A stretch of 33,930 nt of DNA from contig JAITGO010000008.1 in the NCBI GenBank assembly GCA_031280615.1, forward strand, positions 1-33,930, read 5' to 3'. The DNA comes from Desulfobulbus sp. Its GTDB lineage: Bacteria > Desulfobacterota > Desulfobulbia > Desulfobulbales > Desulfobulbaceae. Within the stretch, counting starts at the first letter, position 1, and each line of letters begins with the position of its first letter. The translations under genes and the position numbers were made by a program. The notes under the pieces are model-generated. The model searched no databases, had not been told where the DNA came from, and saw only the letters and a list, made by a program, of their open reading frames with translations. Of this stretch, positions 7,358-16,288 are shown one piece after another.

Positions 7358-8812
7358 GTGAACAGAATCTATCATCCCCGGTCCTTTCTCTCACTGCTAC
7401 TCACCGGCTTTATTTTTGTCGCCCTGCCTTTGGTTGTGGCCCTAGGTAGTGCGATCCAGATTCTCGACGGATTGGTTCAGCAAAGTGCGGTGGCCGTGTT
7501 TCGCTCTGCGGGCCGGGTGGACAACTGCCGCAAGGTAGCGGAATTGCTCAATCGCGAGGAACGGTCGGCGCGGCTCTTTTTGGTGTTGGGCGAAACCGAA
7601 CATCTCGAGGATGTCACGGCCAGGCATCGGGAAATTGAGGACCTGCTGGGGCAGTTTGCCGTTCTGAATCCTGACAGCGAATTGACAGGGTTAATCGAAC
7701 AGCTCCAAAGCAAAGAGCGGCTCCTGATCGAGAAGCTGACGGATCTTTCCGGCACGGCGACGGAAAGAAAAAACAGGCAGGAAAAGGCTGTTACCGGCTA
7801 TAGCGAGATCGGGTTGCTGGTGGAAGAACTGGAACGGTCGAGCAACGGCTTGATGATCAAGGAAGTCGACGCCCTCAAGGAGCGGGTGCAAAGCAACAAG
7901 AATACCCTGACCTGGCAGATCTCGGGCTTGATCGGCTTCAGCGTGTTGTTGGTGGTTTTGTTCATGTCCCTCATCAACAAGCCGGTCAGCCAGCTGGACC
8001 GGGGCATCGAACGCTTGGGCGAGGGCGATTTTTCAACCCCGATCGTGGTCTCGGGTCCCCGCGACCTAGAGACGATCGGCGAGAAGCTCGATTGGCTGCG
8101 TAAGCGGCTGAATACCCTGGATCGGGAGAAAGTGCGAATGCTGGCCCACATTTCCCATGAATTGAAGACCCCCTTGTCCTCAATCAAGGAAGGAGCGGGC
8201 CTGCTCAAGGATGGCCTGGTCGGCTCGCTGAGCGACCAGCAGATCGAAGTAGTGGGCATTCTTGACAATAACTGTAGCAAATTGCAGAAACTCATCCAGA
8301 ACATCCTCGATTTCAACATGGCGCAGGCCAAGGAAGTGCCGCTTGATGTCCAGGATGTGCGGATCGATGCCCTGGTGGCCGATGTGGTTGAGGATCACCG
8401 CAACGCCATGCTGGCCAGGAATATCCATTTAAAGACGGAATTGCTGCCGGTGCAAGTCAATGGCAATTCGCAGCAATTGAAGACGGTTCTTGATAATCTC
8501 CTTGCCAATGCCGTCAAATTTACCCAGGATGACGGCGAGATCGGCATTATCATGCGGCGGAAGGGACAGATGCTGCGGCTGCTTGTCGAAGACAGCGGCC
8601 CTGGCATCAGTGAGGAGGACAGGGCTCAGATTTTTCTTCCTTTTTTTCAAGGACAACAGAAAAATCGGTCTGTAGTGAAGGGGTCTGGCTTGGGGCTTGC
8701 AATAAGCAAAGAATATATTCAGAACAGCGGCGGAACGCTTCGACTGCTCCCCAGTGAACAAGGGGCGTGTTTTGAAGTGGTCATGCCGTGTAGTAGGGAA
8801 GAAGCGCCATGA
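7358..8812 (+). CDS. glrK: GlrK/QseE-like sensor histidine kinase
   Basis: 484 residues starting at GTG. TM1 (about 10-32) is followed by a ~145-residue periplasmic, largely helical sensor region whose beginning (FRSAGRVDNCRKVAELLNRE) matches the GlrK/QseE pattern. TM2 lies near 187-207, then a HAMP domain, HisKA with the phospho-acceptor H267 in HISHELKTPLSS, and HATPase_c with N (NLLANAVKF), G1 (DSGPGIS) and G2 (GSGLGLAIS) boxes. It should phosphorylate the response regulator encoded two genes downstream. The stop overlaps the next ATG (ATGA). In enterobacteria the same order, kinase, lipoprotein, regulator, is kept and the set controls sigma54-dependent genes, including an envelope-stress small RNA. 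The stimulus here is unknown. Confidence 0.85.
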   Translation: MNRIYHPRSFLSLLLTGFIFVALPLVVALGSAIQILDGLVQQSAVAVFRSAGRVDNCRKVAELLNREERSARLFLVLGETEHLEDVTARHREIEDLLGQFAVLNPDSELTGLIEQLQSKERLLIEKLTDLSGTATERKNRQEKAVTGYSEIGLLVEELERSSNGLMIKEVDALKERVQSNKNTLTWQISGLIGFSVLLVVLFMSLINKPVSQLDRGIERLGEGDFSTPIVVSGPRDLETIGEKLDWLRKRLNTLDREKVRMLAHISHELKTPLSSIKEGAGLLKDGLVGSLSDQQIEVVGILDNNCSKLQKLIQNILDFNMAQAKEVPLDVQDVRIDALVADVVEDHRNAMLARNIHLKTELLPVQVNGNSQQLKTVLDNLLANAVKFTQDDGEIGIIMRRKGQMLRLLVEDSGPGISEEDRAQIFLPFFQGQQKNRSVVKGSGLGLAISKEYIQNSGGTLRLLPSEQGACFEVVMPCSREEAP

Positions 8813-9390
8813 GGAAAGCATATTGGGTGAGTATCTTGGTAGCTGGATCGATGTTGAGCGGTTGTGCGGGGCTTTGGCGGGAGCCTGAGCCGCCCAAGGA
8901 AGTCATCAAGTTCCAGGAGACGGCAACGGATGCCATCCTGGCCTGCACCGCCGAGAACAAAAAGTATTCCCGCAAGGAGTTCAACAGCGCCTACAAGGCC
9001 GCTTTTGCCGATGCGAATCGACCCGATAATGCTGCCCCATCCGCTTTGGTGTGCCTGAGCCTGCATCAACGGGCAACCTACAAGCAGTTCAAAGGGGGAG
9101 TGGAGGTGCTTGGCCGATATACCAAGGCGCATCCGGAGAGTACGCCCAGCCTGCGGGGACTTATGCAACTGTTGCAGCGGCTGGACCAGGAAAAGATCGG
9201 GAAATGGGCGCAAAGCAGCAAGAGTTCGGATGCGAAAGAAGAGTTGGAAACTGAAAACAGGGATTTACTGGAGCGCATCGATACCCTGGAAAAGAGTTCA
9301 ACCGAGGATCAGGCTCGGATCAAGGGCTTGCAGCAGCAGATTGAACAGCTGAAAAATATTGAGAATATCATAAAAAATAGGGAACGGTAA
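8809..9390 (+). CDS. GlrG/QseG-like lipoprotein with C-terminal coiled coil
   Basis: 193 residues. A lipoprotein signal peptide ends in LSGC with the lipidated Cys at 19. A Cys-containing middle (ILACTAENKKYSRKEF and ALVCLSLHQRATYKQF) is followed by a long charged coiled coil (about 135-193). Its position between glrK and glrR, with a 4-nt overlap with the kinase gene and a 3-nt gap to the regulator gene, marks it as the counterpart of enterobacterial YfhG/QseG, an outer-membrane lipoprotein needed for normal kinase function. Sequence likeness to the enteric protein is modest, so the assignment leans on gene order and lipoprotein type. Confidence 0.75.
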   Translation: MRKAYWVSILVAGSMLSGCAGLWREPEPPKEVIKFQETATDAILACTAENKKYSRKEFNSAYKAAFADANRPDNAAPSALVCLSLHQRATYKQFKGGVEVLGRYTKAHPESTPSLRGLMQLLQRLDQEKIGKWAQSSKSSDAKEELETENRDLLERIDTLEKSSTEDQARIKGLQQQIEQLKNIENIIKNRER

Positions 9391-9393
9391 TAT

Positions 9394-10743
9394 ATGGGGC
9401 GTCAATACAAGATTCTATTGGTTGACGACGAGGCCGATCTGCTTCGTTTGTGGAAACTGCGCCTTGAAAGCAAGAACTACCAGGTCGCGGTTGCGTCCAG
9501 TGGCGAGGAGGCCCTGGCCACCTTTTCCGCGTTCAAACCCGACGTGGTGCTCACCGACCTGCGGATGCCGGGCATCGACGGCATGGCCCTGTTCGAGGCG
9601 GTCCGCTCGCTCAATAAATCGGTGCCGGTGATCATTATCACTGCCCATGGGTCCATCCCCGAGGCGGTCGAGGCCACCCGGCAGGGGGTCTTTTCGTTTT
9701 TGACCAAACCGATCGAGGGGGCGATCCTGCTCCAGGAAATCGCCAAGGCCATCGAGGTCACCTGCGGCGGCAGCGGCGACATTGCTGAAAACCGCGATGA
9801 ATGGCGGCAGGACATCATCAGCCAAAGCGCGATCATGGAAGAGTTGCTTTCCCGCGCCAAGCTGGTGGCCGAAACCGATTCCACCGTGCTCATTCGGGGA
9901 GAGAGCGGTACCGGCAAGGAGTTGCTCGCCATTGCCATCCACAAGGCCAGCCAATTCCGCCAAGGCCCCTTTATTCCGGTGAATTGCACGGCAATTCCCG
10001 AATCTCTGCTGGAATCCGAACTGTTCGGCCATGTCAAGGGATCGTTCACCGGTGCGGTCAAGAGCTATGCCGGACTGTTCCAATCCGCGGACAACGGCAC
10101 GCTTTTCCTCGATGAAATCGGCGACATGCCCCTACATATCCAGGTCAAGCTGCTACGGGTGCTCCAGGATCGGCAGATCCGGCCGGTGGGCAGCCCCCGG
10201 CCGGTGCCGGTCAACGTGCGTATCATTTCGGCAACCCATAAAAACCTGGAGGAGGCCATCCGCGAAAATACCTTTCGCGAGGACCTGTTCTATCGGCTGA
10301 ACGTGGTCAGCCTGGAACTCCCCCCCCTGTACAAACGCAAGGAAGACATCCCTTTGCTGGCCGAGCATTTCGTCGGCATACTCACCAAAAAGAAGGATGG
10401 GCAGGAAAAACGGTTCACGCCCGAGGCCATGAAAATCCTGGTCGAGGCCGAATGGCCGGGCAATATCAGGCAGTTGTACAATGTGGTCGAAAATGCCGTG
10501 GCCCTGGCGACCTCCTCCCTGATCACCGAGGATTTGCTGTTCGACGCCATCAAGCAGCATCAAAAGAAGATCCTGCCCCTGGCCGAGGCGCGCCGGCAAT
10601 TTGAGCAGCAATACCTCATTCAGTTGCTGCAAACCACCCAAGGCAACGTCTCGCAAGCCGCCCGCCTTGCCCAGCGCAACCGGACCGACTTTTACAAATT
10701 ACTGAATCGGCATCATATCGTGCCGTCCCTGTATAAGGATTGA
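9394..10743 (+). CDS. glrR: GlrR/QseF-like sigma54-dependent response regulator
   Basis: 449 residues in NtrC layout: receiver domain with phospho-acceptor D55 (VLTDLRMPG) and conserved K in FLTKP; AAA+ domain with Walker A GESGTGKE (169-176), Walker B LFLDEIGDM, and the arginine-finger region FREDLFYRLNV; and a Fis-type helix-turn-helix at the end (NVSQAARLAQRNRTDFYKLL). It remodels sigma54 RNA polymerase after phosphorylation by the kinase encoded upstream. The sigma54-contact loop reads GSFTGA (216-221) where GAFTGA is usual; Ser at the second position occurs in some activators, so function is probably kept. The C-terminal HTH closely follows the GlrR pattern. Confidence 0.88.
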   Translation: MGRQYKILLVDDEADLLRLWKLRLESKNYQVAVASSGEEALATFSAFKPDVVLTDLRMPGIDGMALFEAVRSLNKSVPVIIITAHGSIPEAVEATRQGVFSFLTKPIEGAILLQEIAKAIEVTCGGSGDIAENRDEWRQDIISQSAIMEELLSRAKLVAETDSTVLIRGESGTGKELLAIAIHKASQFRQGPFIPVNCTAIPESLLESELFGHVKGSFTGAVKSYAGLFQSADNGTLFLDEIGDMPLHIQVKLLRVLQDRQIRPVGSPRPVPVNVRIISATHKNLEEAIRENTFREDLFYRLNVVSLELPPLYKRKEDIPLLAEHFVGILTKKKDGQEKRFTPEAMKILVEAEWPGNIRQLYNVVENAVALATSSLITEDLLFDAIKQHQKKILPLAEARRQFEQQYLIQLLQTTQGNVSQAARLAQRNRTDFYKLLNRHHIVPSLYKD

Positions 10744-10844
10744 GGCTTTCTTTTTGCTGTTGCTTAAATGCGACGAAAATTGCGCGTTCCCGGCGAGAGG
10801 GCGCAGAAACGAAGAGATCTGTTGTCCTTAAAAAGAGACAGTAG

Positions 10845-11681
10845 TCATGGGGGCGGTTGGCAGGCGAGGCAGAAGTAGGTGGCTCTACCCGCCAGAGCGG
10901 TCTTGACGATGGCTTGGCCGCAACGCGGGCAAGAGAGATGCTCGCGGCCGTACACCTGGAAGTGCAGCTGGAAGTAGCCGGGATGGCCGGTGGCATTGAG
11001 AAAGTCGGCAATGGTGGAGCCGCCGGTTGCAATCGCTAGCTGCAATATCCGCTGAGACTCGGCTGCAATCCGTTTCCAGTCGGCCGCGGTCAGTCGGCCC
11101 GCCGGGGTCTCGGGGTGGATGCGGCTGGCAAACAGAATTTCGTTGGCGTAGATGTTGCCGATACCGGCAATCAGCCGTCCGTTCATGAGCAGCGACTTGA
11201 CCGGTGTTGTTTTGCGGTCCGCGAGCCGATGCAAATGCGCGGCGGTGAATTCGCGCCCCAGCGGCTCGATTCCCTCCCTGGCGGAAAAGGCGCTCTCGGC
11301 GTTCTCGGCCGCATCCGCCGGCCAGACCATCACGGCCCCGAATCGGCGGCTGTCATTCAAGCGTACCTGCTTGCCGTTATCCAATGTCAGAATTAGATGA
11401 TCGTGGCGATGGCGCGGCGTGCTGCCATCGAGCAGGCCCAGCTTGCCGGTCATGCCCAGATGGATCACCAAAACCGCGCCGTTGTCCAGCCGCACCAGCA
11501 GATATTTGGCCCGGCGGTCGATGGTCAGGATGCGGCGTTCAAGGATGTGCTCGTGCAACAGGCGGCGCGGCATCGGGGTCCGCAGCCGGTGGCCGCTGAC
11601 CGCGATGCCGACCACGATCCGGCCGGGCAGGTGGTCGAGCAGGCCCCGGCGGGTGACTTCCACTTCCGGCAATTCAGGCAT
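10845..11681 (-). CDS. mutM: formamidopyrimidine-DNA glycosylase (Fpg/MutM)
   Basis: 278 residues. It removes 8-oxoguanine and other oxidised purines and cuts the abasic site. The start at 11681 gives the invariant MPELPEVE, where Pro2 is the catalytic nucleophile after Met removal and Glu3 the acid; an upstream frame extension is ignored. Also visible are the K in HLGMTGKL, the NxYANEILF helix-two-turn-helix segment (GNIYANEILFASRIHPETP) and a C-terminal zinc finger with four Cys (CPRCG and CLACQ). The first 8 nt overlap the end of the phosphopantetheinyl transferase gene, so translation is probably coupled. No clear terminator follows. Confidence 0.95.
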   Translation of the reverse strand: MPELPEVEVTRRGLLDHLPGRIVVGIAVSGHRLRTPMPRRLLHEHILERRILTIDRRAKYLLVRLDNGAVLVIHLGMTGKLGLLDGSTPRHRHDHLILTLDNGKQVRLNDSRRFGAVMVWPADAAENAESAFSAREGIEPLGREFTAAHLHRLADRKTTPVKSLLMNGRLIAGIGNIYANEILFASRIHPETPAGRLTAADWKRIAAESQRILQLAIATGGSTIADFLNATGHPGYFQLHFQVYGREHLSCPRCGQAIVKTALAGRATYFCLACQPPP

Positions 11682-12456
11682 GGGCGTCTCCCGTGGCGCA
11701 GGCCAACAGATGACCATCCACCTCGGCCAGGTGCACCGTGGCGGCCATGGGCTTTGGTTGGGCGATGCGGCATTGGGCTCTCCAGCCCGATGTCTTTTGA
11801 TCTTGTTCGAGCCGCGTCAGGCGAATCCGGCCAAAAAACGACGGGTGGTCGGGCAGCAGGCATTTCTTCACCGCCTCCTTGGCCGCCCAGATCAGGCCGA
11901 GGCGGGTGAGGGGGGCAAGCTCGGAATCGATCAACGCCAACTCTTCTCCGGACGCAAACCGTTCCGCCACCCCGGCGAGTTTCGGTGTCAGCTGCTGGAT
12001 GTCGACGCCGCAACTCCCCGTTCGGCATGCCAGGGCCGCCGCATACCCATGGCTGTGGGAGATGGAGACAATTGCCCCCGGGCAGTCCGCCGGCACGTGT
12101 TCGAGACAGGGCCGGCCGTGGGTGTCGGCCAGGATCGAATATCGCTGCCACGTACAGGGCAACGCCTCGGCGGCGAGCAGTCGGTGCAGGCAGTATTTGG
12201 CTGCCACGCGTCCGCCCAACCATTCCACTTGTCGCTTGGGATAGCGGAATCGCTGGAAAATTTCGCGTTCGTCCGGCGCGAGCAAAGGCGCAAGCGCCCC
12301 GGGCTGCTCGATCAGCGGGGGCAGGAGCCGCAGATCCAGCAGGGCCAGGCGGCAACGGCTCGGCGCAAGTATGCGGTACCGCTCGGCCAGGCATTCCAGA
12401 TGGGCCGGGAGGAGTTGGCAGGTCTTGACGGAGCTTTCCGGACAAATGCTTGTCAT
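11674..12456 (-). CDS. 4'-phosphopantetheinyl transferase superfamily protein (Sfp/EntD-like)
   Basis: 260 residues. Moves the phosphopantetheine arm of CoA to a Ser of carrier proteins. Motifs in order: FRYPKRQVEWLGGRVAAK, SISHSHGYAAALA, GVDIQQL (metal-binding Asp) and WAAKEAVKKCL (catalytic Glu/Lys). Length and motifs are Sfp-like rather than the short AcpS type. No polyketide or peptide synthase is nearby, so the carrier it serves is unknown. It overlaps mutM by 8 nt. Its start codon sits inside a strong promoter that faces the other way, toward cvpA. Confidence 0.85.
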   Translation of the reverse strand: MTSICPESSVKTCQLLPAHLECLAERYRILAPSRCRLALLDLRLLPPLIEQPGALAPLLAPDEREIFQRFRYPKRQVEWLGGRVAAKYCLHRLLAAEALPCTWQRYSILADTHGRPCLEHVPADCPGAIVSISHSHGYAAALACRTGSCGVDIQQLTPKLAGVAERFASGEELALIDSELAPLTRLGLIWAAKEAVKKCLLPDHPSFFGRIRLTRLEQDQKTSGWRAQCRIAQPKPMAATVHLAEVDGHLLACATGDAHA

Positions 12457-12477
12457 GGCACATGGATCCGGTATAAT
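12450..12477 (+). promoter_or_regulatory. sigma70-type promoter for cvpA
   Basis: TTGTCA (12450-12455), 16-nt spacer, perfect TATAAT (12472-12477). The expected start near 12484 leaves a ~115-nt leader before the cvpA ATG at 12600. The -35 box overlaps the start codon of the divergent phosphopantetheinyl transferase gene, so the two units may interfere. Confidence 0.65.
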
Positions 12478-12599
12478 CGGCCGGCCGCCTCCGGCGCCCT
12501 TCTCCGGGTTCCGGCCGCGGGTTCTACGTTCTGGCCGGGCAAGGGGAGCCGAAGCCGGGACAATAGCAATCCCCCGTTCACGATTTTGGACACAAGCCT

Positions 12600-13190
12600 A
12601 TGCCAACATTGCATGATTTGACCTTTTTCGACCTGGTGGTCGCCGCTCTTTTTCTGCTCTTCATGGTCCGGGGGATTTGGATCGGCTTTGTGCGGCAGCT
12701 GGCCGCTTTTTTCGCCCTGGTCGGCAGTTATGTCATTGCCGGACAATATGCGGACAGAATCCTGCCCTGGACGGAGCGCTTCGTCGACAATCCCAAATTA
12801 ACCTTCTTCGTCAGCTTTGCCATCCTTTTCGTGGTCTCGGCCCTGGTCTTTACCCTGATCGGCAAGGTGCTGCACCGGTTTCTCCAGATCACCCTGATGG
12901 GCTGGCTGGACCGGCTGACCGGGCTGCTGCTCGGCTGCGCCAAGGCCGTTCTGGTCGCCTCCCTGCTCTACATGCTGCTGGCCTCTACCTTGTCGGCCAC
13001 CAACGAGATGCTGCGCAAATCGTATTCCGCCCCCTATCTCAAACAGAGCGCGGAATGGTTGCGCTCGTTCGTCGACGATCCTCGGATGCGCGGTTATCTA
13101 ATGCAGAAGGAACCTGCCATCCTCAACGATCTGCTGCCGGAGAAACCTGCGGAGCGAAAGCCCGAACAGAAGAAACCGGCGCAGACCTGA
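12600..13190 (+). CDS. cvpA: CvpA family inner-membrane protein
   Basis: 196 residues with four hydrophobic helices. The N-terminus TFFDLVVAALFLLFMVRGIW then IGFVRQLAAFFAL and the later segment GWLDRLTGLLLGCAKAVLVA match the CvpA/colicin V production pattern. The C-terminus is a charged Lys/Glu/Pro-rich tail. Proteobacterial CvpA proteins are needed for envelope integrity and, in E. coli, colicin V export; the molecular activity is not known. It is transcribed alone from the promoter at 12450-12477. No terminator is seen. Confidence 0.85.
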   Translation: MPTLHDLTFFDLVVAALFLLFMVRGIWIGFVRQLAAFFALVGSYVIAGQYADRILPWTERFVDNPKLTFFVSFAILFVVSALVFTLIGKVLHRFLQITLMGWLDRLTGLLLGCAKAVLVASLLYMLLASTLSATNEMLRKSYSAPYLKQSAEWLRSFVDDPRMRGYLMQKEPAILNDLLPEKPAERKPEQKKPAQT

Positions 13191-13822
13191 CGCGTTATTG
13201 TCCCGTGGTTTCGTGTTTCCACCCGGTTGCACGCATCCCTCCGCATGCGGCCGGCCGCCGAATCATTGCGGTCGATCCGGCTTCGAGCCGACGTTTTCTG
13301 CCGGAGTGGGACGGACCACCGAGACCTTGGCCAGGGCGACACCCCATGGAGGTGGAAGCCCCGGGGCTGCATTGATGGCGGCTATGGAGCGGGCTTGGGA
13401 GGATTGTCGACAGGTACGGCAAAGCAAGCGGGGCGAATTTTAGGGCTATCGCACCGTATTTTCACCATATTCCGCCTCAAGGGCAATATGCGGCTTTAGA
13501 GATCCTGAACGGTTCCGGGCAAGTGACCCACGGCGGTCTCCCGGAGCGCGCTTGCCACCGCAAATGCCCCGCCACCAACGCTGGGTGGTGCTAGGGAACG
13601 GACAAAGTGCAGAAAGGCGAGCAGATTGTTTTGCTCAAGAAAAACGAGACGGTCTCAATCCTCGGCCGCCCCGGGCATCGGTGGAAAAATTCAGGGGCTG
13701 GAATTGATCGAGATGCAGGCAACTATCTCGGCAAGGACCGCATCATTCGTTTCGACGACGAATACGAAAAAGGGCGGGGCGAGAACAGTTTGGATGCAAA
13801 CAACGAGGTTTGTTCGCCCGGC
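13191..13822. other. gene-free interval between cvpA and the PilZ gene
   Basis: Both flanking genes point into this ~630-nt stretch. Short open frames occur on both strands, but none has a ribosome site plus recognisable protein character, and the longest one reads antisense into the PilZ gene. A small repeat ccacc...ggtgg lies near 13575-13590. I see no function in it. Confidence 0.4.
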
Positions 13823-14206
13823 TCAGCTCTTGGCGACCGGCATGGGATGTTTGGCTATGTCCAGGGCGTGCAGCTTGTGGAAAGCCGTGACATAGCCGTC
13901 GAGGATACGTTTGTCGTTGTCGGAGACATGGAAGAATTCGACGCCGCTGTGGTGCCAGCCCGCGTCGCTTGCGGAATAGACGATCCGCCCCATCACATCG
14001 ATCAGCTGGTCTTTCAGACCCAGCGTGATCATCACCTGCTGCCCTTTCGGTAACGGAATGTGCGTTTCCATCAAAATCCCGCCTTTACTCACGTTCAGGG
14101 TCCTCGCCATGGAATATTCGCTTGGCCGTCCCTGGTCGTCCACAACGAGATAGTCCAGCAAATTCAGCGATTCCGGGCGAATATATCGTCTGCGTTCCTT
14201 TGACAT
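13823..14206 (-). CDS. PilZ domain protein, predicted c-di-GMP effector
   Basis: 127 residues forming a single PilZ beta-barrel. Both c-di-GMP motifs are present: RxxxR at R6-R10 (RRYIR) and (D/N)xSxxG at N38-G43 (NVSKGG). The middle carries IPLPKGQQVMITLGL and GRIVYSASDAGWHHSGVEFF, where GVEF is typical of the last strands. No output domain is fused, so it would act by binding a partner. It is monocistronic, facing cvpA. The upstream region has AGGATACGGA before ATG. It is the second likely c-di-GMP reader here besides the MshEN protein. Confidence 0.85.
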   Translation of the reverse strand: MSKERRRYIRPESLNLLDYLVVDDQGRPSEYSMARTLNVSKGGILMETHIPLPKGQQVMITLGLKDQLIDVMGRIVYSASDAGWHHSGVEFFHVSDNDKRILDGYVTAFHKLHALDIAKHPMPVAKS

Positions 14207-14674
14207 TCCGTATCCTGTCGGTCGGCGAGCAAGACTTGCGGGGTGGTCTTGCGGCGGTTCGGCAAGAGTGGGGCGAAACCCGCGTCCACCAGTGTCCTGC
14301 CAGGCCCAATACTTACGTTGGGTGAAGAGTACCGCCTGGATTTCCGTTTGTCAATCAAGGGGATGGCTCAAAAGCCGGGGCGACATTTTTGTTTCTTGAT
14401 TCGAGAAAAATATCAAAAATGTTTCGTTTTTTCTGATTTTTCAGGGATGTTTCCCGATAAAATGTTTTGATATCATGTTGTTATGAAATAAATATCTCGC
14501 TGGTCTTGAATTTGAATGTTTTCGATAACGGCAAAGGTGGCTGCCAACCGACACCGACGGCTTATTGGAATTCATTACTTTTTTGTGCGTTTGTGAAAGA
14601 ATATTTGCTTAATCGCCACCTCTTTGTTAAATTGTTTTCAGTTTTGATACAAAAATGTTGATTTTGGAGGGTTG
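14207..14674. other. AT-rich intergenic region upstream of amt
   Basis: About 470 nt without a gene, with divergent flanking genes. Near the PilZ side, gcaagac (14229-14235) and gtcttgc (14246-14252) form a 7-bp hairpin. From about 14380 the DNA is much more AT-rich than its surroundings, as expected for a regulated promoter region. One weak sigma70 candidate is TTGATA (14467-14472), 16 nt, TAAATA (14489-14494). No GG-N10-GC sigma54 site was found here by eye. Confidence 0.4.
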
Positions 14675-15895
14675 ATGATCAACGGCGCGGATACGGCATT
14701 CATCCTGGCGGCTGCGGGATTGGTGCTGCTGATGACTCCCGGACTGGCCTTGTTTTATGCCGGCATGGTGCGAAGCAAGAATGTTCTGGCAACCATCATG
14801 CAAAGCTTCATCCTGATCTCGCTCGTTTCGCTGGAGTGGGTGTATCTCGGGTATTCGATGTCCTTCGGCCCCGATGTCGGCGGATTGATCGGCAGCCTGT
14901 CCTGGGTGGGGCTCAAGGGGGTTGGCAATGCCCCGAGTGAGGTCTATGCGACCACGATTCCGCACCTGGTGTTCATGGTGTATCAGTGCATGTTCGCGGT
15001 GATCACCCCGGCCCTGATCGCCGGCGCCTTTGCCGAGCGGGTCCGTTTTCTCGCCTTTGTGGTATTCAGTCTGCTCTGGGCCGTTTTGGTCTACAACCCG
15101 GTCTGCCACTGGATTTGGGGCCACGGCGGCTGGCTGGCCAAGTTGGGCGTGCTCGATTTTGCCGGCGGCCTGGTGGTGCATGCCACCTGCGGCGCGGCTG
15201 CCTTGGCATCGGTCATGGTCATCGGGCCGCGCAAGGGATACGGCCAGACCAACTTCATGCCGCACAATCTGCCCATGACCATGCTGGGAACCGGCCTGCT
15301 GTGGTTCGGCTGGTTCGGATTCAACGGCGGCAGTGCCCTGGCGGCCAACGAAGTGGCCGGCACCGCCTTTGTCGCCACCCACCTCGGCGGCATGGCGGGT
15401 ATGATGATGTGGACGGTCATGGAGTGGATCAAGCTGGGTAAGCCCACGACCTTGGGCGCAGCCTCCGGTGCCATCGCCGGATTGGCCACCATCACCCCGG
15501 CCGCGGGATTTGTCGGACCGAACGGGGCGATTGCCATCGGCCTAATCGCCGGCGTGGTCTGCTATCTGGCGGTCAACCTCAAAAGCCGGTTCCACTTCGA
15601 CGACTCCCTCGATGTGGTGGGCATTCACGGAGTGGGCGGGGTGACCGGCACTATTCTCCTCGGCGTTTTCGCCACCAAGACGGCCAATCCGAACGGGGTG
15701 GACGGCTTGCTGGCCGGCAATGGGGCGCAGGTGGTGCATCAGCTGGTAGGGGTCGGCGTGGTTTGCATTTATGCGTTTGCGGTCAGCTGGATCATCCTCA
15801 AAGCGGTGAACGAGGTCATGGGTCTGCGGATCAGCGAGGAGGCCGAGCACCAGGGGCTCGACTATACCGAGCATTCGGAGACCGCCTACAATTAA
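14675..15895 (+). CDS. amt: ammonium transporter Amt
   Basis: 406 residues. ATG at 14675 has GGAGG 4 nt upstream. Eleven membrane helices of the Amt/MEP/Rh fold are expected. Visible signatures: GLALFYAGMVRSKNV in the first helix region, HWIWGHGGWL, DFAGGLVVHATCG with pore His169, GFNGGSALAANEVA, GFVGPNGAI, and GIHGVGGVTG with the partner pore His318. These two His positions match the conserved pair of the channel. The protein takes up ammonium and is normally blocked by unmodified PII. glnB lies 54 nt downstream on the same strand, the common amt-PII pairing. Confidence 0.95.
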   Translation: MINGADTAFILAAAGLVLLMTPGLALFYAGMVRSKNVLATIMQSFILISLVSLEWVYLGYSMSFGPDVGGLIGSLSWVGLKGVGNAPSEVYATTIPHLVFMVYQCMFAVITPALIAGAFAERVRFLAFVVFSLLWAVLVYNPVCHWIWGHGGWLAKLGVLDFAGGLVVHATCGAAALASVMVIGPRKGYGQTNFMPHNLPMTMLGTGLLWFGWFGFNGGSALAANEVAGTAFVATHLGGMAGMMMWTVMEWIKLGKPTTLGAASGAIAGLATITPAAGFVGPNGAIAIGLIAGVVCYLAVNLKSRFHFDDSLDVVGIHGVGGVTGTILLGVFATKTANPNGVDGLLAGNGAQVVHQLVGVGVVCIYAFAVSWIILKAVNEVMGLRISEEAEHQGLDYTEHSETAYN

Positions 15896-15928
15896 GGCAT
15901 CCAGCCGGCAGCGGTTGAAGATGCTTGA

Positions 15929-16287
<359 letters not shown>

Positions 16288-16288
<1 letters not shown>

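Noticed and set aside
11419..12621. 400-codon plus-strand frame across mutM and the transferase gene
   Set aside because: Shadow of two overlapping minus-strand genes with intact catalytic motifs.
13607..14053. 148-codon plus-strand frame
   Set aside because: Mostly antisense to the PilZ gene, whose motifs are clear on the minus strand.
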